From Clavelina lepadiformis (lineage: Eukaryota > Chordata > Ascidiacea > Aplousobranchia > Clavelinidae), in NCBI RefSeq assembly GCF_947623445.1, contig NC_135242.1:4030001-4094000 (forward strand): a stretch of DNA of 64,000 bases, given 5' to 3'. Position 1 is the first letter of the stretch. Each line of letters opens with the position of its first letter. The translations under genes were made by a program, and so were the position numbers. This document shows positions 45,201 to 58,200 of this stretch, one piece after another. Under the pieces are notes generated by a model that worked only from the letters and a program-made list of their open reading frames with translations, ran no database searches and was not told the origin of the DNA.

Positions 45201-46631
45201 TAAAAGGTTCATGCCCTGGGTTTTAGCAATGATAATAAAAACAGAAAAAATAAAGTGAACGATCACTACGCTGGGAAACATATGTTACAATGGTAGTCTA
45301 TTCATATTATTTGTTTTTATCCGTGATAAAATGGCCCAGTTATGCTAAGCTTAACCCAGTTAAACTTTGCAACACCAAATTAGCATTAACTTATTGTGCC
45401 AACATGGCCAAAAAAGTTTTGTTTCGCATCTAACTAATAATAGAGTTTACACTGCTGCCTGACATATTGAAACAGGTGCACCTATCTACATCTATAATTT
45501 TAAATAGAGATATTGCAAATGCTCTAATACTTTTACAAATTGGGTTGAATTACAAATTTTTTCAGTTGGTGCATATCATACTGGCTACTGGAAAAAAAAA
45601 AATTTTTTATCGTCTACTCAGTTTTTACAGTGATTTATATACAACCTACTAATGAAAAACATTTTTTACGCATAGTACGCTTTTCTGACTAGCCAATGAT
45701 AAGGAGGAAAAACGACAGGTAAAATATGTCATAACCTGTGATCAGTAGAACAATTATTTTAATCTTTGTGATGCAACAGAGGTGGTGGAATATATCTTTT
45801 TCTCATTTTACATTTCCAATGCAGCAATGTTGCATGTTTACAACCGACTTGCAGCTTATTCCTACACCTTAGGTAAAGCACATTTAAAATTATGCGAGGA
45901 CAATGAAAACATATGTATAATTCTTTTAAATGTGTATCGTTAAATGTTTCACATGTGCTGCATGCTAGCCTACACACTTAGATAAAAACATATGTAGGTT
46001 GATCCTTAAACGTTGTGCAATTGAAAAAATGTTACAAATTTATGCAGCACTCTATTGTTGAAAATAAACAAGAATCTTCTTTGTGCGCTTATTTCAATAA
46101 GGAGTGTGTAAAAGGTCTATTATTGGAGAGTAGTGCCAATGATACTCAACTATTAGATACTATAAATGAATCCAATAACACCAAGAATGTATAAAACAAT
46201 TTACAATAGATACTTTCACAGCCTGGGATCAGTTCAAATGCTCACATCTTTAAGCTTCAGCTTTCCCCAATCTTCTTTGATGGTTACTCCTTTCAGCATA
46301 ACCTTTTGCCGCTCTGGAAGTACGTTGGTCAAAGAGAAGAGCTGCAGTTTAAAAATATCTGGGCTCTGGTCAGTGGATAACTCCAAACCGGCGTATTTCT
46401 CTTTTCCCCATTTCACGTTCACTGTAGAAAGACGACAAAAGTTAATTTATAGAATCTTATTATGACTTTAATTTGTGTTTTAGAAACAGTTACGATCAGC
46501 AATAAGGAGAAAAAGTAAAGGTCCAACAAATACATTTCACAATAAGCCAACAGTTGGACTTAGTTTTACAACTTGATATTATTGGTAGACTATTGTATCG
46601 CACACTAAAACTAACCTTTATAATTAGGCAT
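42281..46631 (-). CDS. USP14: Ubiquitin carboxyl-terminal hydrolase 14 (USP14), proteasome-bound deubiquitinase
   Basis: Cysteine protease that trims ubiquitin from substrates docked at the 26S proteasome. Twelve minus-strand exons: 46616-46631, 46246-46421, 45111-45215, 44697-44800, 44263-44485, 43971-44113, 43734-43824, 43491-43586, 43288-43380, 42933-43149, 42757-42864 and 42281-42507, about 532 aa (human 494). A 16-bp first exon gives MPNYK, joining to VNVKWGKEKYAGLEL of the ubiquitin-like domain. MNLLMMGSAEELP follows, then the Cys box GLDNLGNTCYMNATVQ (nucleophile about Cys113). After that come QDANEF, LQLNCFISQEVKYMLTGIK and LPAYLCVQMVRFYYKEKGQV. The His box is GRSSSSGHYVAWIRKK (about His448), then LSGGGDWHIAYVLLYGPRR. 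Catalytic residues are present. A Lys/Glu-rich stretch in exon 10 and a polar C-terminal tail account for much of the extra length. The donor at 44697 looks like GC rather than GT. Confidence 0.95.
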
Positions 46632-46749
46632 GTTGGATGTTTTTGTTTTTAACAAAAAACAAGTAGGCCCTATAACCACGAAAGAATCGTCCTACAAAAA
46701 TAGCATAGATTATACTACAATATCAATTATTTAATCAATTTTAGCTGTA

Positions 46750-46870
46750 ACCTCTGGCTCAGTAGCAGAGTGGGTAAACTTAAAGCACCAAGCTTGCAAT
46801 AGGCTATAGGTACCGGTAATACGGGTTTGTATTCAAATAATTCAATAACTGGTGGTGCCTATATATTGGA
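46750..46870 (+). repeat. tRNA-derived SINE head
   Basis: Contains an exact-looking A box TAGCAGAGTGG near 46763 and a diverged B box GGTTTGTATTC about 60 bp later, with no tRNA-like 3' end. It continues into the repeat module at 46905, so the two may be one element. Confidence 0.6.
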
Positions 46871-46904
46871 AAGCGTGGGTCATGCAAGCATGAGACTCAC
46901 CGAA

Positions 46905-47118
46905 ATTGACATGAACGCTGATTTATGATAAATAACGAAAGAATTAAGGCTTCAATAGTGCACACCAAAAACGTGCTGACTATACAACTGAACAGTACAA
47001 CAGCCAGACGATATTATATGAGAAATTGCCAAGAGTGTACAAAGACGCAAGTTTTGGCATAATGTCGTGAACTAAAGCCTCAATTCCTTGTTTATATATG
47101 ATAAATTGGCGTTTAAAC
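46905..47118. repeat. Inverted pair of repeat modules
   Basis: 46905-46968 carries the module in plus orientation (GCTGATTTATGATAAATAA, AATTAAGGCTTCAATAGTG). 47035-47118 carries it in minus orientation (TAAAGCCTCAATTCCTTG, ATGATAAATTGGCG). Together they form an imperfect inverted repeat with a spacer of about 70 bp. Confidence 0.6.
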
Positions 47119-47274
47119 AACCAGCTTCAGAGCTTTTCTAGCCTAATTGCAATTAGGCTAGAAAATAGTTATTAATTATATAGTCGATCAGTTTAACTTT
47201 TAAGGAAAAATAGGCCTAAACCAACGTACGATTGAACCCAGGTCAATTCAACACAAAGGGTCGGTTGGGTCATC

Positions 47275-47779
47275 CAGGGTTGCCAGATCCCAGTGATCAA
47301 ATAAAGCCAAGATGACAATAAAAAAGAGCCAAAAAGAGCCAAATAATTTTACTAACCACAAAATTACAATTCAACCCTAGATGATGGGTTTAAAAGCAAG
47401 AAATAATGAATTCCGAAGCCAAAATATACACCTAACACTATAGAGTCAACTGTACATCATCTTTAACACTATATTCTCAACATCTGTAAAACCTATATTA
47501 AAATCAAAAAACCAAATTGTTGTAAAGTTTGTTATGATAGGTTTGAAAATAATAATTGGCTACTAAAGAAATAACCAACAAGAATATTATAAATAATAAG
47601 ATAATTATTTATTTCACACTTCCTAAATTAGGGATTATTATTTATGCAATTAAATTCAATTTTCATTAAAAGAGCCAAAAAACGCCAAAGAGCCAAAACA
47701 AAATTTTGGGAGCCAAACAGTAATAAAAAGAGCCAATTTCGAAGAATTTGGCGTCAAAAGAGCCAATATGGCAACCCTG
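47275..47779. mobile_element. Non-autonomous hAT element with perfect 8-bp TSD
   Basis: A 505-bp element. The ends are CAGGGTTGCCAGATC and ATATGGCAACCCTG, flanked by identical GGGTCATC at 47267-47274 and 47780-47787. Many AGAGCCAAA motifs lie near both ends. No transposase frame. Confidence 0.9.
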
Positions 47780-47824
47780 GGGTCATCCTGGGTTGAATCG
47801 ACTAGAAAACGTAGTAGGCTTAAC

Positions 47825-48019
47825 CAGGTTTTTTTTTAAGGTTTGGTTTGGGTGACCGCTAAGTAGTTTTAAGAGACCGCAAGTGTTTCATTTAAATACC
47901 AAAAAATAGCCATATTTGCTTAAACGAATTACTTATTTATTATTCCCAAATTTTGGGAAACCGCTGGAGAAATTTGGGGGACCGTTTCGGTCCCCCAAAA
48001 CACCTTAAAAAAAACACTG
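47825..48019. mobile_element. Short non-autonomous hAT element with perfect 8-bp TSD
   Basis: A 195-bp element. The left end is CAGGTTTTTTTTTAAGG and the right end CCTTAAAAAAAACACTG. It is flanked by identical GGCTTAAC at 47817-47824 and 48020-48027. GACCG-type subterminal motifs lie at both ends. It sits 45 bp beyond the preceding hAT element. Confidence 0.87.
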
Positions 48020-49718
48020 GGCTTAACTATGCCAAGTCGATCCAACAGTGAGCCTATTCATGAAGTCACGGTGACCAGAATCGTTCAATTCACTTCAAGT
48101 GTGCTTACTAACATTTGGCACGTATGAAACGCCAGCTAGAGCACATCTATTTTTATGGCATCGGAGCCGCAATTGTTTTTACAATATTATGTACGGTTTT
48201 TACAAAATAAATAATTAAGAAATCAAATAAGAAACGTTCCAGTACACACGTGTGTGTTGTTTATAGGGACTTGCACAAATGCAAGCTTGGTAACCAAGGC
48301 TTCAGTGACAAGGAGTCATAGTCCTATTCTTTTTTTTGTACATATAGATTATTTTTTGCCATTAACTGTGCAGAGCCAAATTTTCGATGCTAACCGTTGT
48401 TAGTGTTTTGTTCCGCATAGTTGTGGCAAAAAGATAAGCTATACAATAGTAAGAAACACAGAAAAATAACATAACTTTATCGATGATATCACAGCGGACC
48501 AAACGTGTTCAATGTGTAACAAGAAATAGCTGTCTTCATACTCTAAGTGTTCCCTTTACCAATAGTGATTAATGACACAGATTTTTGCATTTGATCAAAC
48601 TTTCTTTGCTATTCCCCACGTAAAAAATTTAACTGACTTTAAGACGTTTAAATTCTGCATGTATGTTATAGCTTATCTAAGTTGTTATACAAATTTTAAG
48701 ATATCGTGGTTTGATTTTTAAGAATCAAGTTTAGGCTACTGTCTAAACTCTAAAGCTATGGTTCGATTGTAAATACTGCAAAACCTTTTTCACAATGTGG
48801 ATATGAACCGTGTAATAAAAGCAATCGTAGAAAGTCTGTTTAAATTGGTCGGAAAACCATGTAATCAGTTTATCAAAGCAATCTATAATTAGCAACGTTG
48901 TGATGCAATTAAATATTTTGCTATTTTTGTGGCTTTGGTGTTCCATACGTCACCCTACATTCACATGCATGAATAGAGTAGACCAAAGACCATAGAGGTT
49001 ATATGAAGACTTTGGGGTGAACGATATAGCTATTCTTTTTGGCAATAAAATGAAGTAGCAAACAATGAGAAACAACTGTGATACAAGACCTAACCTGGTT
49101 TAATTGTAGGCCAAGATCCCAACTTTGTGGCAATATAACTGGCACCATTAATGACAACAAAGTTCTGCCAGATTAATTTATATTTTACAAATTTTTGTAT
49201 GTATACAAAGTCATCACTTGAATATGACTTATAAATTATGTATATGAGACCGATTCGAAAATCTTCTCAAATCGATACATAAACCGGAAACCAGCGCTGG
49301 AAGAACTATTGAACCATTAAATCATTGAGTTTAAAGCAAGCAAAGATTCTCCACAATCTGAAGATAAAGAATGTGATAGCATATAGTCATACCATACCGT
49401 TAGTGTTAACGTTAATGTGGTATCTATGCTCCCAACGTAGAACAACGATTAGTGACTTTTGACCTTCTGAGTATTCGTTGGCTTTTTTAGAGAAATACTG
49501 AAAACACGTCGAACAAGTTTAGAGGCTTGGTGATAGAGTTGAACTAGCCTGTTGGAAAACGAGAACATCTCCTGTTGAACCTTTCATTAATGATTGTATT
49601 TTAAGTCCATTTGCACTAGTAAATGGCAAAAGCCTATTACACACTATCGTTGTATTTGCATTGTGTACAAAATACCGTACTGAAATAGGCATCGAGGTTA
49701 AACAGTATAGAATTCAGG

Positions 49719-49808
49719 GTGTAGTGCAGAACTACAGGATACATTTGTATACTAGGCCCCAGCTATTCAAATTGTGACATCATTTTGTTGTGCATTTCTG
49801 CACCAGAC
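49719..49808. mobile_element. MITE, CRE-bearing family, copy 4 (degraded)
   Basis: Shares TTTGTATACTAGGCCCCAGC, then CAAATTGTGACATCATTTTG and a degraded right end TTGTGCATTTCTGCACCAGACC with the other copies. The CRE core is mutated to TGACATCA. Confidence 0.6.
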
Positions 49809-51418
49809 CAAGTATTTGCTTCTAACGGCTCTTCTAGTACAGACGAATTGACGTTATGGAAGAATTTGTTAGGCTATAGCCTATATAATAAACGATTCTC
49901 AATCAAGGTTGGGATTTCGACCCGACCAATCTGAATTTCACTCCAGACTGTCAGAATCCCAGGAATTTTTTAGGTTTACCAAATCGGAAACAATACCAGA
50001 TTTAAATCACGAGGTTAGCACATCTATATTGCTCTGGGTGATTTTGTGTGACTTAATATGATCCTCGTTTCGTTTTTCGCTTTCTCTTCGGGTAACATCT
50101 TTTTTTTCATCATGGTCATATGGCCGGACTGCAGAGTATGACGGTTTTTGCCCAGATCTCTGGTGTGCGGAAGCAAAATTCTGGTGAACAAAGAAGCAGC
50201 TAGTGTGCATTGCGACTTGTGGCCCAAGGCTGCCTGGCATTTGTGCAGGCAAGGTTCGGCCCAATATCGGTATGTTAAGAATTAGGAGAGAAATCAGTAT
50301 TTCCCTTTTTTTGGAAACACCGCTTTGCCCTGTTCTGCAATGCTGTTTTGGAAAAAAATGTCGTGTGTGCTCTGGCCAGATGGAATTATTCTTGGATTTA
50401 AATGGGATGCTTATCCTAAATGATGATTATGCCCAGCACCCTCACTCAAGAATGCCTGAACCGTACTTTCCAGTTAAGGTCTCAGTTCTGTAAAGTTTAG
50501 AGGTCTTGCCTTCACTCCGCAGGATATACAGTTTACCAGTAAGGTGTAGCATCATGTTTTATCCTTCAGTTTATTTACTAAGAATCTACGACTTACAAAC
50601 CCAAGTAAATACAATGTACTACTTTGTGTTCCTGAAAGATTATCTCACTGTGCGTGTCTGTGAAATATTTGTGGCACGTATGCTCTAGTTTGGACAAAGG
50701 ATGGGACAAAAACGAGTAACTCAAATTGTTGAATTGACTTGAGTAATCACAAACTACCTCGGCCAATAACCCATTTATGGTTCATGATTGACAGAAGTTA
50801 ATGAATCTTTCGACAGGGTCTTTCAAAAAAATACAAACTGTAAATACAATTTATGGTAACTTTAAGTATTTTATTGGTTACAGTATAAAAAGAAATGCTT
50901 ATAAAATGCTAATTACGTAATAATAACGTAATATTTAAAAAAAATTCTATTTATTTGTTGTAAATGTATAAGTGGTTTGTTTCTATTGTTATCAATTTAT
51001 TTCTCATCGCATTTTTCGAAAACCCTGTATTTACAACAATGATTCCGAAAAAATTGGTTATCAGCGGTGTTGGCATATAGTGATATCGATTAATCGATAT
51101 ATATATCTGACAAATTTGTTTTGTACATGCAATGTTTCTTCTGTTTTTTCCTCTTCCTAACTTTTGCTCATTTTGTTTACAAGTATGTTTTTTCTTGCGC
51201 TCAATATGTATGTATTGATTGTATTAATATGTATTCTGTTCTAATATAATGTGGTACATTGGAGATGGATTTATGCCAAGATCATGTGCTCTTGTATTAC
51301 CAGGGATATTTTTAAAACCTTGGTATGGCTCCGAAAACTTTCTTCTTTAATCGCTCCACCTTGTTGCAAAAAACAGTTGAACAGCACTAAATTTATAAAC
51401 ATTTATAACAGTGGTTCT

Positions 51419-51724
51419 CAAACTTTTTTAAAAGAAAGTACGCAACGGTCCCCTAGCAATTTTTTAAATGCCTCTCGTTCCCTTAAAAAATCAACACAAA
51501 TAAACACAAAACGACACGTTGGTTTTTGTGGTATCAATGTGACGGGTGTACCTGCTTCTTTGCAACCAGTTTGGTTCCGTTTTGGACAACGCAACACTAA
51601 TATCAAGAATCATATTCAACCGGTTTCGAGCTTTTGGCTTGATGGCAAGTAGTGCCGTTCGCGGTCCCGGAAAATTGTCTCACGGACCCCAAAAGGACCA
51701 CGGACCCCAGTTTAAGAACCACGG
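51419..51724. mobile_element. Non-autonomous hAT element, family B copy 2
   Basis: A 306-bp element from CAGTGGTTCTCAAAC to CAGTTTAAGAACCACGG, flanked by identical ATTTATAA at 51411-51418 and 51725-51732. It is closely similar to 36586-36909 along its length, with small indels (for example near TTTGCAACCAGTT). A 133-codon frame crossing it is chance. Confidence 0.9.
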
Positions 51725-52201
51725 ATTTATAAGGACGCGCCATACCACCTATACATGTATGTATTTAAGTGGGATAACCATGTATATGAAAAAGTACAGA
51801 TCATGAATGTTAAGATATTTACCACTTATGTGTGAAGCTCAGTAAGTAGTAGTGAGTTTCTTTCACACCGCTGCATATTTTTTAAGCATTTTTTTTGTAA
51901 TGTATGATATTCTAAACAAGTTCCTATAGGTGGTCGGTCAGTCATGGCAAAGGCTTTGGCATGTTTATCACAAAGTGATTAAATAATATATATCCTCAGA
52001 CTTCTGTACCACAATAATTTATCCATAAATTCTGTGGAACAGTAACTAGATATGGTAGCACCAGTCTATTTAGGCTGTCACTTATTTATTTACATGAGCT
52101 TTTGCAAATTTAAGCTTACTTCATCAGGTGTAGCTAATTTGTTTTGTGTTCACCTAATCACAGAATCATAATTAATAGACACATTTAAAACAGGATTCAA
52201 A

Positions 52202-55200
52202 ATGACTGGTATAAGACTTCTGTTGGTTGGTGTTGGGCTATTGGCACATTTGTGCGTGGTCTCAGGATTTTATGTGCCTGGGGTGGCACCAGTTGAATTT
52301 GAGAAGGGCGCTGATGTGGAAATTAAGGTAAGGTCTCAATTTATTTTTAAACGTTGTGATTATTCATGATGCAGCTTGAGTAGCTATATTCTATACCACA
52401 CTGCTTATTGATTAGACTGTTATTTTTATTTTATAAAATTTTCTAATTTGAATCATTAACTTTCAGGCTGTGAAAATGACTAGCTCAAAAACCCAGCTTC
52501 CGTATGAATACTATACCCTTCCTTTCTGCAAACCTGAACATGTTGAGTATAAAACTGAAAACCTAGGTAAGAGTCACACTACTAGACTAGTGGGGATGAG
52601 TTGGCTTTTGTGTTTGTTTGATTATGTTCTAAATAGACTGAAACTTAAATCTGCTAAAGTTAAGGGCAGTTCTAATGAACACAAGTAGGTTGCGGTAACA
52701 CAACTGGCATGATTTTGACTGACTGTATAGTAGTACTATTACCTACTACTAACTACGTGATATTATTGTATTATTAAGTAATAGACTCACAATTTGGAGT
52801 TTGCCAGATTGTGTTCTCTGGATAGTTCTGTTCAAGTTTTTTAAACCTTAGTAAATTGAACTTCTTTGCGTAAAATACACAGAAAGCACAAGATTTATTC
52901 TCGGTAATAATCAAGTGCTGCTTGCTTCTAAGCAATATTTGCTGAATACCAACTGGCAAAAGCAGTTCAGAACATAACATATCCCGGATGATTTAGGATG
53001 ATTATTTGAAATTCTATAAATTTAGCAATTTGATTCTGATCTAGACATTTAGCATTTTACATTGCAATCCTGTAACCTTGCTATCCTTTACATACTAAAT
53101 CCTGTGCTATAGCTTTGTCACAGTGTGTTTGCTGGTATGTTTTTTTCTGAATAGCCTATGACATGCATTTAGTGTCATCTATATGATAATTTAATCAGTC
53201 ATACGATATGATATCAAATCATGATAATGATATGATAATCAATTTAACAAGGTTTGAAAACAACAACGGAAGGTGTTTGTGATTTGTAACAATTAATTAT
53301 TACTGTAGTTAATTTTACTTGCTTAAGAAATCAATTTAATTTTTGCCTTTTGTGTCCATCATTCGTTTTTCTAAAATTTACAACCAGGCAACCATTTTAC
53401 AACCACTCTGATTATTGGTTAATATCCAAATAAACTTATACTAATTCTAATGCAGTTAATAGCTACATTTTTTTCTTGCGCAAAATCTTATCTTTTTTAA
53501 CAAACTTCCATGTTGCCAACACATTTAACAACTTTGCGTAGGTGAGATATTGAGAGGTGATCGTATTGTTAACACACCATACAAGGCAAAAATGGATGAG
53601 AAATTACCATGCAGTGTGATCTGCAAATCAGTCTTTGACAAGGACATGGCTAAGACTTTGATGCAACGGATAAAAGATGAATATTCCATACACTTGTCAG
53701 TAAAATTTTGTCTGTAATTTTAGATTTATTGGTTAGTTTTTTCATTTATTTATTTTTTTACTACTAGTTGAACGTGATGTGTTGCCTTTAGCTTGCTTTG
53801 CTATAATGGCTGTGTCTTGCACTGGATGTTGTAGTGAGGACTGTAATTAATGGGAGAAAGGCACTTACTTTCCCCAACAGATGACTTAAATGAGCTATTT
53901 TCAACACAGTGTTATTTTTATTTTAGACTTGCTGACAATCTGCCTGCAGCTACCAAGTGGGAGCTACAATCCGCAGAGGTTCAAATGGAGCATGGCTTTA
54001 AACTCGGTGTTGTAATTGATGATGTTGCATATATTCACAACCATCTTGTCATTAATCTCAAGTAAGTTCCTGTCAGTTAATAAGTCCATGTGGTCATGGA
54101 TGTCCTTCGTTGTTTATTGCTAATATTTAGAATGATTTTTTTCTAGCAAGTTAATTTTTTTCTGTAATAAAAAAGGATTCAACAGTTAGCATAGTAGTCT
54201 GTTGCATAAAATACTTGATATTCCATGGCTGGAAACAATGGAGTTTATTATTTATTATTGGTATTTTTATTCTATGACTGTTATCATTGCTTCATTAGAG
54301 TTCGGAAAGAGCTCACATACTCAGAAGTCCAAAGAAATTTATATACTTCATGTCACAAAAAAATTGCTTAAGAGAAAACGATTAATGCCCGTAATTCTTT
54401 GTATTTATACGAAATTCTTTATTAATTTTTTCAGGTATAATAAGGATCCCATCGAGCAGACATATAGAATCGTTGGGTTTGAGGTTGTACCATTTAGTGT
54501 TGACATGTCACTAATTGCACAAGCCGCAGGAGACACTTGTAAAATAGATAGTGAACATTTGAAGAAACAAGCAATTACTGCTGACACCTCTGAAATCAAG
54601 TTTTCATATGAAGTTATTTGGGACGTAAGTAAACGAATGGTTTTGTATAAAACATACAAAAACGTGCTGCTGCTGCTGACGTTTAGCTGCTTTGGATGCA
54701 AAGAATAGTAGGTCATTTTAGCAGTGTTTTTATCAAATGCTCATCCTGTGTAGCATTATTATGCCTTCCTGATTATTCACTATTGTACTGCTTGATAAAC
54801 TAAGGCCCATGCCAGATTGCTATTGCTGTTAAACAAACCAACAAAACAACACAAACATTTTCAGTATTGTTTTCACATGCTTGTATGACTGATATTCCTA
54901 TCTTGTTTCAGGAGAGTGAAATAAGATGGGCTTCACGGTGGGACAGTTACTTAGCCATGGGTGATGTCCAGATTCACTGGTTTTCGATTGTCAATTCCAT
55001 CGTTGTTGTCCTTTTCTTGGCGGGTAAACAAAATTTCTTTATTTTCAATTAATTGCTCAATTTCTTATAAATTCAGTACCTTATAATGAAGAATTATATA
55101 TTTGATTATTTTTGTGGTATAATTGATATTAAAAGTACCTTATTTTTCAGGTGTGCTCACTATGATAATTATCCGTACTCTTCGTCGTGATATTGCCCAG

Positions 55201-58200
55201 TACAATCGTGAGGATGATGAACTGGAAGATGCTCTGGAAGAAACAGGATGGAAGTTGGTTCATGGGGATGTCTTCCGTCCTCCAAGACGAGTGTGTGCCT
55301 AATTTAGTTTTATTCTTAATGTTTAAATAAGAAGTACAGTATATAGTTTTAATCAATGCCATGTTTTCAGTGGACGGTGGAAATGGTAGTGTGAGCTTTA
55401 AAATTAGATTGGATATAGATCCGGAACCTGTTGCATGTCAGAAGTGAAACCAAGTTTCTCAAATGAGTTTATTAATGTACTCAAGACTTATTTTTTGTGT
55501 TTAGATAATGTTACTCGTGTCATTTGTTGGTGCCGGGATTCAGCTCTTTGGGATGGGCGTGATCACAATCGCAGTTGCTATGCTTGGTATGCTCTCGCCA
55601 TCCAGCAGAGGTTCTCTGCTAACTGCATCCTTTGTCCTATTTATATTGATGGGGTACGTAGAATACTGTTGTGGCTAGGCCGTTTAAGCATTAATTATAC
55701 ATAATAATTATTATTTAAGATTTTTCTTGAGTCATATTTTTTTGCGATTGTAAGAAATTATTTGTTAATTTAAAAAGAAGTACCAGAAACCTGATAAGAA
55801 CGCAAGGTATTTGAGAGTTACCAGCAATTTTTCATTCATTTAATTTATTATACATTTCAGTGTGTTTGGTGGCTACTTCTCAGGACGTCTGTACAAAAGT
55901 CTTAAAGGGCAACTGTGGAAGCGTGCGGCTGTGCAAACCGCACTTTTATACCCCGGTATCTGTGCATCAGTTGCTTTCCTCCTTAACTTCTTTATCTGGG
56001 GAAAGCATTCCTCAGGGGCGGTATGTTTGTGAGGTTTTGCTTCTATTATGCCCTCAAGTGTTAAAAGTAGCCAATATTACTAGTCGGTATGAAACTAGTA
56101 ATATTACTGTTTTAAACCAAAACCATTTGTTTATGATTAACTTAAATCATCGAACAAGCTACAGGTAGGATTTACTCACTGTGTGTAACCAGAGCCAACG
56201 GCAATATTTCATTAGGATAACAAGCAGGCGTTTCAATGTCGTTAGAATATCAATATTGTCTTTTTGGGATAGTTGCCTTTCACAACCATGCTTGCAATTC
56301 TAAGCATGTGGTTCGGGATTTCCCTTCCCTTGGTCGTCATTGGTTTCTACTTCGGCTATCGCAAGCAGCCCTATGAGAATCCCGTCCGAACCAACCAGAT
56401 CCCCAGACAAGTGCCAGAACAACTCTGGTATATGAATCCCTTTGTAAGGTGAGAGGTTATGTGTGTCCCTTTAAGTACGTTTTGATCTGTTTAACCGTCA
56501 AGTTACTCACACTGTTACTTTTGCTGTCTAAATCTTGGCAATTGACGGTATGTTAGGTTTAAAATGATTAAGTTAGCAGTGGTTGGTGAAGTCTTGCTGG
56601 GGATTGCAATTTCAAGCCGCTAGTATTGTCACAATTATTTTAAATACCTCGCTTGTGTAACCCAACAACTACCACGCAGAATGCAGTATGTCTAAAATAA
56701 TTTCCGTTTTGCATTTCCAGTGTATTGATGGCGGGCATCCTACCGTTTGGAGCTGTGTTTATTGAGTTATTCTTTATCTTCACGGTAAGCGTTTGATTGA
56801 TCTTTGTTCGCGCAGCGCATTGTTGTAAATTCCTGCCGGTTTAAAACTAAAATCAGAATGCGCAGTGTTTTACAGTCAACTAAACGAATTTTGTTCCACA
56901 CCTTATTACAGTCAATTATAATAACGTTTTACCACCACAACACGATATAGATCTTATGGCCATTAAAACAAACCTTTTCAGCGTTGCAGTCTGCTAATTT
57001 AAACATTCCAAAAATTGGAAGCCTGTAGATTACAAAGGTCAGCTGTATGTGAGCTTTCAACACCTAAAGTTCTATCGTGTGCTAGTCGTTTGCGCACACA
57101 ATTCTCATATTCAAACGTCCGCCACGTGCCACGTCACGTAGTCGCTGACGCGTGAAATTTGACGTGACGTCATTGTTGTAAACGACTCACCGTATTTACA
57201 CTTTGCTAACAACATCACGAATGGAACGTTCTCTAGTTCTTTTTAGGCAAGCGATAAGACAAACACAATCATATTTTTGTTTTCAATGTGCTGCGTTAGG
57301 AATAATCGTATTTCTATTCAAGCACGCATTCTGCTTAAGCTTAACATGTGGTTGTCTGCCGCCTCAACGTGGTACCTCACTATTCTCCCGCTTGAGGGCA
57401 TTTTTACACCAAAGTTTAGCCTGGCTAGACTTTAGATATCTAATATCCACTTAAACCTTGAATGAACCCATTGTTCGCAAATCGAACAATTAGAAGTTTA
57501 GAAAGTATTTTGCCCTACCCAACTACTTCGAAATCCACATTGATCTTAATTTTTGATCAAATCAACATTGATCTTAAATTTTAAGCACGAGATCGCACTG
57601 TTTAGATCACTGTTGCGTTCCTTCACAGGCAATATGGGAAAACCAGTTTTATTACTTGTTCGGATTTCTTTTCCTCGTGTTCATCATCCTGGTGATCGCT
57701 TGCAGCCAGATCGCAATCGTCATGGTCTATTTCCAGCTTTGTGCCGAGGTGAGCTAGTTAGATTATGTCGCGTTCTGTTTACAAATTACTAGTAGCTGTT
57801 TGCCGCCGAATATTTTTGTAATTAGTACTTCCAGGATATCTTTAGCCATTGAAATTACTTAACCTAGCTTTCAACGCTGGATATAACTAATAGCTATGCA
57901 ATAGCTTTTACCGATGACGTTTTGTGCTGCGGTGTTACTTGGGACAGTTTTAGTACTGATAGTAATAGTTGGGAGATAAATATTAAACGTTTGAAACCCA
58001 TCCAGGATTACCATTGGTGGTGGAGGTCCTTCATCGTTTCAGGAGGAGCAGCCATTTATGTCTTCCTCTACGCCCTCTTCTACTTCCACACCCAGGTAAG
58101 CTTTTTTACATCACAATCTGATAAAAATCGACTTTTATGAATAGTTTTAGAGGAAATACGTTGTGGAGATTCCGGCCCACACTGCGCATGGCGCCGCAAT

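Larger units (their letters stand above)
48028..52201. other. Intergenic desert between USP14 and TM9SF4
   Basis: Apart from the MITEs at 49719-49808 and 51419-51724 I see no gene. Opposing ORFs of 85-96 codons at 50007-50493 have no recognisable domain. The sequence just before 52202 is presumably the TM9SF4 promoter and 5' UTR. Confidence 0.5.

Noticed and set aside
50007-50493. Overlapping ORFs on both strands (85 and 96 codons)
   Set aside because: No recognisable family, no clear partner exons; the compositions look like chance frames.
51251-51652. 133-codon plus ORF
   Set aside because: It runs through a MITE and its target duplication; no conserved domain and no splice context.
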